Source: PZPK01 sp041590075 (GTDB lineage Bacteria > Pseudomonadota > Gammaproteobacteria > Pseudomonadales > Oleiphilaceae). From it: 64,000 nucleotides of DNA. How positions within the stretch are numbered: position 1 is the stretch's first letter; each line of letters opens with the position of its first letter. The stretch is from the NCBI GenBank assembly GCA_041590075.1, contig JBFHUL010000001.1, positions 62,001 to 126,000 on the forward strand. Direction: 5' to 3'. The notes under the pieces are model-generated. The model saw nothing but the letters and a program-made list of their open reading frames with translations. It made no database searches and was not told the DNA's origin. A program made the translations under genes and the position numbers. This document shows, piece by piece, positions 18,505-26,048 of the stretch.

Positions 18505-18753
18505 ATGAAAATCCTGTTCTTTGCCAGCTTGCGTGAGCAGCTCGAAACCGGTGAACTGGAGCTTCCTTATACACCGGATATTGCTACTGCTCATGACGTA
18601 TTGCAGCAATTACAAGAGCGCGGCGATGCGTGGCAGGAAGCGCTGCAATCGCGGCAAATTCGCGTTGCCATCAATCAGGAACTCGCAAATCTACACGACC
18701 CTGTGACCCATGATGACGAGCTCGCTTTTTTTCCTCCTGTCACAGGAGGATAA
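18505..18753 (+). CDS. moaD: molybdopterin synthase sulfur carrier subunit MoaD
   Basis: The small 82-residue ubiquitin-like subunit ends in the required C-terminal Gly-Gly (PPVTGG), which carries the thiocarboxylate used to build molybdopterin. It begins MKILFFASLREQLET, as MoaD does. It starts 10 nt after moeA with an AGGAG ribosome site and is followed after 2 nt by moaE, its partner subunit. Confidence 0.95.
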   Translation: MKILFFASLREQLETGELELPYTPDIATAHDVLQQLQERGDAWQEALQSRQIRVAINQELANLHDPVTHDDELAFFPPVTGG

Positions 18754-18755
18754 AC

Positions 18756-19217
18756 GTGATCCGCATTCAGCAAGAGGATTTCGACGTCGCGGCGAGCTAC
18801 GCTCGGCTGCGTTTGGCGCAACCCAGACAAACAGGGGCGATCTGCCTGTTTACCGGGCTAGTGCGCGATTTCGGCGATGAGTCGAATGTGGAAGCTATCG
18901 TTCTGGAACACTACCCGGGTATGACTGAAAAAAGTTTGGCGAATATTGCTCAACGTGCGACACAGCGATGGAATATTCATGCCTATGAAATCATTCATCG
19001 CACCGGCGCCCTGCAACTCGATGACCAAATTGTTTTGGTCGGTGTCAGTGCTGCGCATCGAGGCGAAGCCTTTTCGGCCTGTGAGTTTATTATGGACTTC
19101 CTCAAGACAGAGGCGCCTTTCTGGAAGAAGGAGCGGCATGCCGACGGCGAGGTGTGGGTCGAGGCGAAAGAATCCGATGCACAGCGTAAGCAAGACTGGC
19201 TGCAACGTGACGCCTGA
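18756..19217 (+). CDS. moaE: molybdopterin synthase catalytic subunit MoaE
   Basis: Large subunit of molybdopterin synthase, 153 residues. It contains GAICLFTGLVRDF near 28, LEHYPGMTEKSL near 49, IIHRTGALQLDDQIVLVGV near 80, and FLKTEAPFWKKE near 114 with the catalytic lysine. A GTG start follows moaD by 2 nt. It accepts sulfur from MoaD to convert precursor Z to molybdopterin. Confidence 0.96.
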   Translation: MIRIQQEDFDVAASYARLRLAQPRQTGAICLFTGLVRDFGDESNVEAIVLEHYPGMTEKSLANIAQRATQRWNIHAYEIIHRTGALQLDDQIVLVGVSAAHRGEAFSACEFIMDFLKTEAPFWKKERHADGEVWVEAKESDAQRKQDWLQRDA

Positions 19218-19644
19218 AAACTCAAGTCTGCGACCACTCTCCCCTCTTCAATTACCTCTGGCCAAACGTTTTTATCAGCAGGCCGCTTACCGCTGTCGTT
19301 TCAACCGCAACAGCCGCGTGTTCGCACTGTACCTCCATCACGATATCATCGCCGCCGTGCAACTGGATCACGAAGGGGATTATGATTTTCTGCGTGCCAT
19401 GGTCGTTGCGCCGGCGCTGCGCGGCAGGGGCTACGCTCATTATCTGCTGCAGCAATTGCAGCCCCACTTGGAAAACTGCACATGCTGGTGCTTTCCCTTT
19501 CAGTACCTCGAAAATCTCTATCGTGCCGCTGGCTTCATAGCTACCGATACAGGCCGTGCTCCGGTCGCGCTGCAGCAGCGTCTTGCGCGCTATCAACGTC
19601 AGGGAAAAGCGCTAATCACCATGCGCAGAGAGCTGCGTCAATAA
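19177..19644 (+). CDS. GNAT family N-acetyltransferase, substrate unknown
   Basis: About 155 residues. The acetyl-CoA loop is visible in MVVAPALRGRGYAHYLLQQL (V/I-x-x-x-x-R-G-x-G-x-A pattern), preceded by the strand DIIAAVQLDHEGDYDFLRA. The C-terminal YLENLYRAAGF also fits GNAT folds. Start is uncertain: ATG 19177 overlaps moaE by 41 nt; GTG 19207 overlaps by 11 nt and would give 145 residues. The overlap indicates translation with the mo genes, but nothing shows a role in cofactor synthesis. The sequence does not look like RimI. Confidence 0.75.
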   Translation: MHSVSKTGCNVTPENSSLRPLSPLQLPLAKRFYQQAAYRCRFNRNSRVFALYLHHDIIAAVQLDHEGDYDFLRAMVVAPALRGRGYAHYLLQQLQPHLENCTCWCFPFQYLENLYRAAGFIATDTGRAPVALQQRLARYQRQGKALITMRRELRQ

Positions 19645-19737
19645 GTGGTAGAACATCGATTTTCGTGCCATTCTTAGTGGATGCAGCGGCCTGCATAGCC
19701 GCGAAGATTTCCAATATTGAGAACAGGGGAGTGAATC

Positions 19738-20157
19738 ATGGAATCAATAAAAGTCGGTGATTACATGAGCGCCAATGTGATGGCCTTCAAGCCAGAGGAC
19801 AGCGTCATCGACGCCTTGCGTCAATTAATCAAACATCACCGATCTGGTGCACCAGTCATCGACAATGAAGGGCGGCTGGTAGGGATACTTTCGGAGTTCG
19901 ATTGCCTGAAAGAAGCGCTGATGGGTGGCTACTTTCAGGAAGCCAGTGATCGTGTGGCGGATCACATGACCGTCAATCCCGACGCAGTTCAGAAAGATGA
20001 TGACATTATTCGTGCCGGAGAACGTTTTCTGGAAGGTCGGCGCCGCTTACCGGTACTGGACGGCGACAAACTGGTTGGGATAATTTCACGTTCGGATTTC
20101 GCACGCGCGCTCATCCATAACATCGACCATCCGCATCACGGCAATAACCTACGCTAA
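19738..20157 (+). CDS. CBS-pair protein
   Basis: A stand-alone protein of 139 residues made of two CBS motifs. The first runs about 5-60 (VGDYMSANVMAFKPEDSVID, then SGAPVIDNEGRLVGILSEFD); the second about 76-130 (VADHMTVNPDAV, then RRLPVLDGDKLVGIISRSDF). CBS pairs bind adenosyl ligands and usually regulate another protein. No effector domain is fused. It follows the GNAT gene by 93 nt; the target is unknown. Confidence 0.88.
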   Translation: MESIKVGDYMSANVMAFKPEDSVIDALRQLIKHHRSGAPVIDNEGRLVGILSEFDCLKEALMGGYFQEASDRVADHMTVNPDAVQKDDDIIRAGERFLEGRRRLPVLDGDKLVGIISRSDFARALIHNIDHPHHGNNLR

Positions 20158-20194
20158 TCCACCCAACACCAACAGAACGCCCCCTTACTTAGCT

Positions 20195-20210
20195 GCCCGC
20201 ATACGCGGGC
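20195..20210. repeat. short GC hairpin between convergent genes
   Basis: GCCCGC and GCGGGC around ATAC. It lies between the convergent CBS and antiporter genes. It lacks a U tract on either strand, so it is only a weak candidate terminator. Confidence 0.35.
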
Positions 20211-20269
20211 GTGGGCGCGGCCACCGAGCACCCCGTGCAAAAGAGCCCCTGTTAACGAACACCCGTTGC

Positions 20270-22105
20270 CTACAAAGATGCTTTGGGCGCCGGGTTGTCG
20301 CCCGCGTCGCTAGGGGGCTGGATCAGGCTGATCAATTCCCAACCACTTTCGGGCACGAGGTCCCCTTTGGTCGACAAAGGCAGCACCGAACCATCGGGCC
20401 GAATCGCAAAGAGTGGTGTCAACCTGTTGCCATGCTTCTTGCGGTAGGCTTCGTAATCAAATTCTGTCGAAAGCTGCGTAATTTTCACGGTCGCCCCTTT
20501 TGAAACAAGGCTCGCCAGCTTTGCAAACGTAGCGGATTCATCAAAACGATTACGTGTATTCACGTATTTTTCAGCCGACTGGTGACTGGCGCGCTGATCC
20601 TGATCGCCTTCGGGTAGCCCCAGTACATGCCCACGCCCCATGAGGTCAAGGTAATGATAGGTAGACAGGGTATTGAGCTGCTTGTAGGGAGAAATCGCCA
20701 ACATATTACCGATTCCCGCCAGATTCAGATTGTTCTCGGCATGTTCTGATACCGGATTGCCATAGTATACATTGAGATTTTCCATGCGCGCCGCACGTAC
20801 ATTTTCCCAGCTGGTATCGGTCAGAATGACAGGAATGCCTTTCGATACGAAGGCCTTTGCGACTTGCCGAGCCACTGCGTTTGCACCAATAAACAGGAAG
20901 CCGTGATTCCCGGATTCCTTCACGGCCAGCACCGTAGCGAGCGCGGAAGACGTGACGCTCTGCACGATAACCGTCACGACAATCACCAGAAAAACCATGG
21001 GCACCAAGGCAGACGCATCGTCAAAACCGGCAGCTTCAAGCTTGAATGCGAATAGCGCAGAGACTGCAGCAGCAACGATACCGCGGGGAGCAATCCAGCT
21101 CAGGAATGAACGCTCCTGCCAACTCAGATCCGTGCCAATCGACGACATCCAGACCGCCAGCGGTCTCGCCACCAGCATCAGGCAGGCGATGACCCAAACG
21201 GGGCCCCAACCCAATGCGGTGAGGGCGGCAATATCCATGCGGGCAGCGAGGATGATAAAGAGTGCGGAAATAAGTAATACACTCAAACTCTCTTTGAATT
21301 CCAGAATATCCTCGACGGGCACCCCTTTCATGTTTGCGAGCCAGATTCCCATAATGGTGACCGTAAGCAAGCCGGATTCATGCACCAGAAAATTCGAAAA
21401 TGCATACACCCCCAACATGAAGGTGAGGGTACCGGCATTGTTGAGAAATTCGGGTAACCAGTGGTTGCGCAAAGCCTGGCCAAGCAGGTAAGCCGTTGCA
21501 CAGCCCAGGGTTGTACCCAGCACCAGCGTGGCACCAAAGGTCATCAGAGTGTGTTCAAAGGCCTGCACCTGGCCGCCACTGGAGATAATAAATTCAAATA
21601 CAAGCACAGCGAGCAAGGCGCCGATGGGGTCGATAACAATCCCTTCCCACTTGAGAATATTACTGATACGGGCATTCGGTCTCACCGCTCGCAACAACGG
21701 CATAATGACCGTAGGCCCGCTGACCACCACAATGGCACCAAACAGGGTGGCCACGCCCCAGCTCAGATCGACAAATAATTTGGCCGCCAAAGTCGCGAGC
21801 ACCCAGGTAACCAGCACACCGGTGGAAAGCAGGTTACGCACCATTTTTCCGTGCTCTTTCATCTCACTGAACTTAAGCGTCAGACTGCCTTCAAAGAGGA
21901 TGACCGCCACCGCGAGCGACACGATGGGGAACAGCATGTCACCCAACAGCACATCCGGCTGAAGGAAACCAAACACTGGCCCCATCAGCATGCCGGCGAT
22001 CAGTAGAAAAAGAATGGCGGGAAGCCGCAATCGCCAGGCGATCCATTGGCACACAAGTGATACAACGCCAATACTGGCGAGTGAAATAATATTGAGTTCA
22101 ACCAT
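20270..22105 (-). CDS. CPA1-type sodium/proton antiporter with C-terminal TrkA-like domain
   Basis: A 611-residue inner-membrane antiporter. About 12 hydrophobic helices fill residues 5-400, including VILFEGSLTL near 68, VVVSGPTVIMPLLRAVRP near 127 and EGIVIDPIGALLAVLVFE near 154, the ion-site helix of NhaP-type exchangers. A Rossmann-like TrkA-N domain follows near 400 (GFLFIGANAVARQVAKAF), then a possible TrkA-C part. Close families exchange Na+ or K+ for H+ and are gated by nucleotides through the C-terminal domain. The exact ion cannot be read from sequence. Monocistronic, leftward. Confidence 0.88.
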   Translation of the reverse strand: MVELNIISLASIGVVSLVCQWIAWRLRLPAILFLLIAGMLMGPVFGFLQPDVLLGDMLFPIVSLAVAVILFEGSLTLKFSEMKEHGKMVRNLLSTGVLVTWVLATLAAKLFVDLSWGVATLFGAIVVVSGPTVIMPLLRAVRPNARISNILKWEGIVIDPIGALLAVLVFEFIISSGGQVQAFEHTLMTFGATLVLGTTLGCATAYLLGQALRNHWLPEFLNNAGTLTFMLGVYAFSNFLVHESGLLTVTIMGIWLANMKGVPVEDILEFKESLSVLLISALFIILAARMDIAALTALGWGPVWVIACLMLVARPLAVWMSSIGTDLSWQERSFLSWIAPRGIVAAAVSALFAFKLEAAGFDDASALVPMVFLVIVVTVIVQSVTSSALATVLAVKESGNHGFLFIGANAVARQVAKAFVSKGIPVILTDTSWENVRAARMENLNVYYGNPVSEHAENNLNLAGIGNMLAISPYKQLNTLSTYHYLDLMGRGHVLGLPEGDQDQRASHQSAEKYVNTRNRFDESATFAKLASLVSKGATVKITQLSTEFDYEAYRKKHGNRLTPLFAIRPDGSVLPLSTKGDLVPESGWELISLIQPPSDAGDNPAPKASL

Positions 22106-22202
22106 GAAAGAACTACGTTATTGAATGGCGAAAAAGACCACCCCAATATGGGTGACGTTGCTAAACGGCGTCTAACAATTAAAGAACATTCTCGCGGGAT
22201 TG

Positions 22203-22994
22203 CTAGCTCGACGCCTGCGATGCGAGTTTTTTAAGGATATGCCCAACGGCTGCCATACCAAAACAGGCTGTCACATGTGTCGCCGCGCCAAAACCGGAGG
22301 CACAGTCCAAACGCGCCGGGCCTGCGTTGTTGGGGCGACTCTGGCAAACCGTTCCATCTCCCTGATCATACACAAGGTTTTCGCTCGAATAGACGGCATC
22401 GACAGCGAACTTCCGTTTCGGATTACGCGAATAGCCATGCAGACGGCGCAGATTATTTCGAATCTTGGCCAGCAGAGGATCTTGGGTTGTGCGACTCAGG
22501 TCGGCAATACGAATCAAAGTGGGGTCTGTCTGCCCACCCGCACCACCCGATGTAATAATGGGTATTTTGTGGCGACGGCAATACGCAATCATCGCCGTCT
22601 TGGCTTTAACGCTGTCGGTGGCGTCAAAGACGTAATCAAAACCGTCTGCAAATAATGCCGGCAGATTGCCCGGCGTGACAAACTGAACACAGGCATGCAC
22701 TTGCATGTCGGGATTGATGCGCCGCATGCGATCTGCCAGCACTTCAACCTTGAGCTTACCCACGGTGTCTGTCAGGGCATGTATTTGACGATTGGTATTC
22801 GAAATGCAGATGTCGTCGAGATCAAACAGTGTGATGGCACCAATGCCCGAGCGCGCCAAGGCCTCAGCTGCCCAAGACCCTACCCCGCCTATACCCACCA
22901 CCGCAACGTGGCTGGATCGGAAGCGTTCGAGCGCTTGCTGCCCATATAAGCGCGCAATGCCACCAAAACGAAAAGCATACTCGTCCTGCATCAA
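22203..22994 (-). CDS. tcdA: tRNA threonylcarbamoyladenosine dehydratase TcdA
   Basis: E1-like enzyme that cyclises t6A37 to ct6A in tRNAs reading ANN codons, using ATP. The 263-residue protein has RFGGIARLYGQQAL at the N-terminus and the ATP loop VVGIGGVGSWAAEALARSG near 31. SNTNRQIHAL lies near 68, FDATDSVKAKTAM near 128, and the conserved TSGGAGGQTDPT near 153. It replaces ThiF/MoeB as the best call because the ThiF zinc cysteines are absent. A tandem start (22994 or 22991) is possible. Confidence 0.92.
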   Translation of the reverse strand: MMQDEYAFRFGGIARLYGQQALERFRSSHVAVVGIGGVGSWAAEALARSGIGAITLFDLDDICISNTNRQIHALTDTVGKLKVEVLADRMRRINPDMQVHACVQFVTPGNLPALFADGFDYVFDATDSVKAKTAMIAYCRRHKIPIITSGGAGGQTDPTLIRIADLSRTTQDPLLAKIRNNLRRLHGYSRNPKRKFAVDAVYSSENLVYDQGDGTVCQSRPNNAGPARLDCASGFGAATHVTACFGMAAVGHILKKLASQASS

Positions 22995-23060
22995 GCCCGG
23001 GCCCCTTTAATACTGCGAAACAACAACGGCGGGCATTATAGCCTGACGATGCACCACACT

Positions 23061-24842
23061 CTACGTGCCGGAAGATACTTTACGATCGGCAAGAGGAACG
23101 ACTTTGGCGTCGCCCGATAACGCGACGTCCTCTCTGTCTGCCAACCCATATCGCTTGCGCTTGAGCGCCGTCAGCGCGCGCGTATCCACCACCACCAAAC
23201 CGTCAACACAATCGTTGAAGTCTGGATCAATATTGAAGCCATGGAACTGTGTACCGCCAGGCTCACACAGCTCCGTATATTGCTTGTAGAGCGTCGGCAC
23301 CGAATACCCCAGATGGCCTAACTGTTCCTTCAAGACCACGAATGCTTCCCGAGCCGTTCTGCCATCGAACAGGCGATCGATACGCTGGCGCGCAGCTTCA
23401 TCGAGGGTGTAAGGACGCCTGCACACCACCACACTCCGTTGTGCGGAATAATATCTCTGATAGTAACCCACCAATAAATCCTTGGCGGCGCGTGAGAAAG
23501 AATTGCTGATGCTCACCGCCCCGAGCAGGTAGCGGTATTGGGGGTGACTGCGCAAAAACGCTGCAATGCCGTACCACAGGTAATCAAGGCTGCGAGACCC
23601 CCAGTAACGCGGTTGCACAAAACTGCGCCCAAGCTCTAAACCTCTGGCCAACACGTCCTGACTGCTCGGCAAATAATGAAACAGGGTTTGCGTATAAATC
23701 GGGGCCTCCTGCGATGCGTCAGCCGCGTGGTGGGCAGGACATAATCGATAAGCCCCCACTATTTCGAGCGCCACAGCATCCCACAAGACAATATGCAAAT
23801 AGCTTTGATCGAAGTGATCGATGTCACGTCGATTGCCTGTCCCCTCTCCGATCAGGCGAAACGATTCCTCGCGCAAGCGCCCAATTTCCCGCATCACCGA
23901 CGAGCCCGCGTGAAACCGATACAGTAGTATCTGTTTTCCATCTCGCGTTTCGCCCAACATCTCGCAGGCCTCAATTTCACGTTTTAGCACCTGACGATCC
24001 TCTGGGTGTGCGATCGGCGCAACGGTCCTAAACAAGCTGGGTTTACCTTTGGGTAAGCGGTAAACCTGCTTCCGGAACAGTTTTAGTTTGGTCTTAACAG
24101 GCAAACTTAAATCTTCATGGGTGACCGGATCAATCAGTTCCCCTATGCGTACCACCACGGAATTCTCCGCATGACGAAACGTTTCGTGAACCAACCAGAG
24201 CGTTGACAGGGGCTTGGACACCAAAGACAGGCTGTAGAAGAAAAGCGAGTTTCGCGCATCGATATGCACCGGAAGAATTGGTGCGTGCGCCGCTTCTGCG
24301 ATGCGAATAAAGGCACTGCGCCATCGATCATCCCGGATACCGGTTGCACCAATGCGCGAAACCGCGCCGGCAGGAAACACAATGAGAGCCCCCTCTGACT
24401 CGAGATGGGCCTGAATCGCATCGAGCTCTTCCTGGAGCCCTTTTTTGCCACTGAAAGCGAGGCGCACAGGCGCCAGAGGTTCAATGTCGTGGAGTAAATC
24501 GTTACTCAACACCTTTACGTCACCACGCACTTCACCCACCAGCTTCAGCAAAGCCAGGGCATCCAGAGTCCCAATGGGGTGATTGGCAATAATTACAACA
24601 CGACCACGCGCGGGGATGCGTTCCCGTTCATTGTGGCGCACCGCGAAACTGAAACCGAAAAAGTCCAACAGATGTGCGGCAAAATCCAGGCCCGTGCACT
24701 CGGGGTAACGCGCGCTGAAGTCCTGTAATTCACGTTCATGGCTGAGCATTTTGAGCACGGCTTTTACAGGCTGAGCCAAAAATCTGGAGCGGGTGAGTAA
24801 CCCAGGATATCGCCGCTCAATCAGTTGCTGTATGTTAACCAT
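23061..24842 (-). CDS. two-domain acyltransferase, OlsF-like (PlsC plus OlsB-type)
   Basis: The 593-residue protein has two acyltransferase parts. Residues about 70-290 are a PlsC-type domain with the H-x4-D motif in NHPIGTLDAL (near 98) and the acceptor motif FPAGAVSRIG. Residues about 310-500 resemble OlsB/hemolysin-like N-acyltransferases (REESFRLIGEGTGNRRDID, ELGRSFVQPRYWG, LLGAVSISNSF). Bifunctional OlsF of Serratia and others, with the same order, makes ornithine lipids: OlsB-part acylates ornithine, PlsC-part adds the second chain. Product here is inference; glycine-type aminolipids are possible. Start at 24842 follows a GAGAGG ribosome site; 14 upstream codons were excluded. Confidence 0.78.
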   Translation of the reverse strand: MVNIQQLIERRYPGLLTRSRFLAQPVKAVLKMLSHERELQDFSARYPECTGLDFAAHLLDFFGFSFAVRHNERERIPARGRVVIIANHPIGTLDALALLKLVGEVRGDVKVLSNDLLHDIEPLAPVRLAFSGKKGLQEELDAIQAHLESEGALIVFPAGAVSRIGATGIRDDRWRSAFIRIAEAAHAPILPVHIDARNSLFFYSLSLVSKPLSTLWLVHETFRHAENSVVVRIGELIDPVTHEDLSLPVKTKLKLFRKQVYRLPKGKPSLFRTVAPIAHPEDRQVLKREIEACEMLGETRDGKQILLYRFHAGSSVMREIGRLREESFRLIGEGTGNRRDIDHFDQSYLHIVLWDAVALEIVGAYRLCPAHHAADASQEAPIYTQTLFHYLPSSQDVLARGLELGRSFVQPRYWGSRSLDYLWYGIAAFLRSHPQYRYLLGAVSISNSFSRAAKDLLVGYYQRYYSAQRSVVVCRRPYTLDEAARQRIDRLFDGRTAREAFVVLKEQLGHLGYSVPTLYKQYTELCEPGGTQFHGFNIDPDFNDCVDGLVVVDTRALTALKRKRYGLADREDVALSGDAKVVPLADRKVSSGT

Positions 24843-24906
24843 GATCCCGTCCTCTCTTTTCGGGGGCTCAATTTTTCTGTTCAAACATCATTATGCCCTG
24901 CGCGAG

Positions 24907-24924
24907 GTGACAACATGGTGTCAC
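24907..24924. repeat. inverted repeat upstream of the OlsF-like gene
   Basis: GTGACA and TGTCAC with a 6-nt spacer, 65 nt before the start codon, in the promoter region. It has the form of an operator. It does not match the direct-repeat Pho box. Confidence 0.4.
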
Positions 24925-25088
24925 GACGGGAGGCCAATCCGCACGCAACGAACATGCTCGCACCCAACCAGATCCCTATTTTCTGCGACTATGAACAGCT
25001 GTGCCGAGCTTGGGAGTACAGGTAACTGGCGCATCGCAGGATCAATGCCCTGCCGGGTCTGTATCTGTGCCGAACCCGCCGTGTTTGA

Positions 25089-25796
25089 CTACCGTTGTCG
25101 CCGGTAAATCAGATCCCACACGCCATGCCCCAAGCGATGGCCTCGCCGTTCAAACTTGGTGGTAGGGCGGTAGTCCGGTTTCTCCGCGTAGCAACCGCTA
25201 CCGGCAACATTCTCGAACCCGTCGTTGGCCTCCATCACTTCCAGCATGTGCTCGGCATAGGGTTCCCAATCGGTTGCCATGTGAAAATGCCCACCCACTT
25301 CCAGCTTGGGCCTCACGCGTTCAACAAACTCTGCCTGCACCAAACGTCTTTTATTGTGCCGTTTCTTATGCCAGGGATCGGGGAAAAACAACTGCAAGCG
25401 TGCCAACGAGGCATCAGCAATGCTCTGCTCCAACACATCGTTCGCATCGCAACAAAACAGCCGGATATTATCCAGTCCAGCCTCACCACAGGCTGTGAGC
25501 AAGGCCCCCACGCCCGGCCGATGTACCTCAACACCAACATAATTGTATTCGGGGAAATCCCGCGCCATTTCGAAAAGTGACTGCCCCATGCCAAAACCGA
25601 TTTCCATAACCAAGGGGCGCGGTACAGCAAAACGGCGTTGCAGGTCTTCATACTTCACACCCGGGGGCAGCCCGTATTCATCCCAAAACTCATCCCAGCC
25701 TCGTTGCTGACTCACTGTCATTCGCGCACTGCGCACGACATAACTTTTAATACGGCGATGTAGTTTCTCGTCGGAACCGGATTGTTCTGTAGACAT
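25089..25796 (-). CDS. trmB: tRNA (guanine-N7-)-methyltransferase TrmB
   Basis: Methylates G46 in the tRNA variable loop using S-adenosylmethionine. The 235-residue protein has the SAM loop MEIGFGMGQSLFEMA near 65, VEVHRPGVGALL near 88, the catalytic region QLFFPDPWHKKRHNKRR near 134 and the C-terminal TKFERRGHRLGHGVWDL, all diagnostic of TrmB. Leftward, with about 245 nt to the next gene downstream and a non-coding region upstream that carries an oppositely oriented transcript. Confidence 0.96.
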   Translation of the reverse strand: MSTEQSGSDEKLHRRIKSYVVRSARMTVSQQRGWDEFWDEYGLPPGVKYEDLQRRFAVPRPLVMEIGFGMGQSLFEMARDFPEYNYVGVEVHRPGVGALLTACGEAGLDNIRLFCCDANDVLEQSIADASLARLQLFFPDPWHKKRHNKRRLVQAEFVERVRPKLEVGGHFHMATDWEPYAEHMLEVMEANDGFENVAGSGCYAEKPDYRPTTKFERRGHRLGHGVWDLIYRRQR

Positions 25797-25904
25797 AGTG
25801 CTGGTCGTTGGATGCCTGATAATTTGAAGACGCGGATAATAGGGATTGCCCGAAAACTGTGCAAGCCATAACTACCTGTTCACGATTTAACCATTCGTTA
25901 CATA

Positions 25905-25949
25905 TTTGATCATTATTTGATCACATTACAGAATATTTAGGCGTATAAT
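25905..25949 (+). promoter_or_regulatory. activator-type promoter: tandem TTTGATCA repeats and TATAAT
   Basis: TTTGATCA occurs at 25905-25912 and again at 25916-25923, so the copies are exactly 11 bp apart on the same face of the helix. TATAAT follows at 25944-25949 with no recognisable -35 hexamer. A start near 25956 puts the centre of the repeats at about -42, the usual place for a class II activator. It would drive the small RNA that follows. Confidence 0.55.
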
Positions 25950-25955
25950 AAAACT

Positions 25956-26039
25956 ACAGATCACGAAGAAGCGATCGTGATTCTGTCTTCCTTGAAGAAA
26001 CCCCTATTATAGGAGCCATCATCTGGCTCCTCTTTTTTT
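25956..26039 (+). ncRNA. candidate small RNA, about 84 nt
   Basis: Rightward non-coding unit between two leftward genes. It has a promoter-like element upstream and a strong intrinsic terminator at its end. Predicted parts: a 5' hairpin at 25956-25986 (ACAGATCACGA pairs with TCGTGATTCTGT, one bulged U, 8-nt loop), a mostly unpaired linker at 25987-26010 ending in CCCCTATTAT, and the terminator hairpin with seven U residues. No open frame with a ribosome site fits inside. The layout resembles Hfq-dependent trans-acting RNAs. I do not recognise it as RsmY/Z, Spot 42, PrrF or 6S RNA. Confidence 0.55.
26011..26039 (+). terminator. intrinsic terminator of the candidate small RNA
   Basis: AGGAGCCA and TGGCTCCT form a perfect 8-bp stem with loop TCATC, followed by CTTTTTTT on the plus strand. 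On the minus strand no T tract follows, so it does not serve the leftward genes glxA or trmB. Confidence 0.85.
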
Positions 26040-26048
26040 GCCTGCGAT

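Noticed and set aside
24907..24924. Pho box before the OlsF-like gene
   Set aside because: PhoB boxes are direct repeats of CTGTCAT-like units at 11-nt spacing; this is an inverted repeat.
25901..25927. CRP-like site upstream of the candidate small RNA
   Set aside because: Only the right half (GATCACATT) fits; the left half TCATT does not match TGTGA. The direct repeat explains the pattern better.
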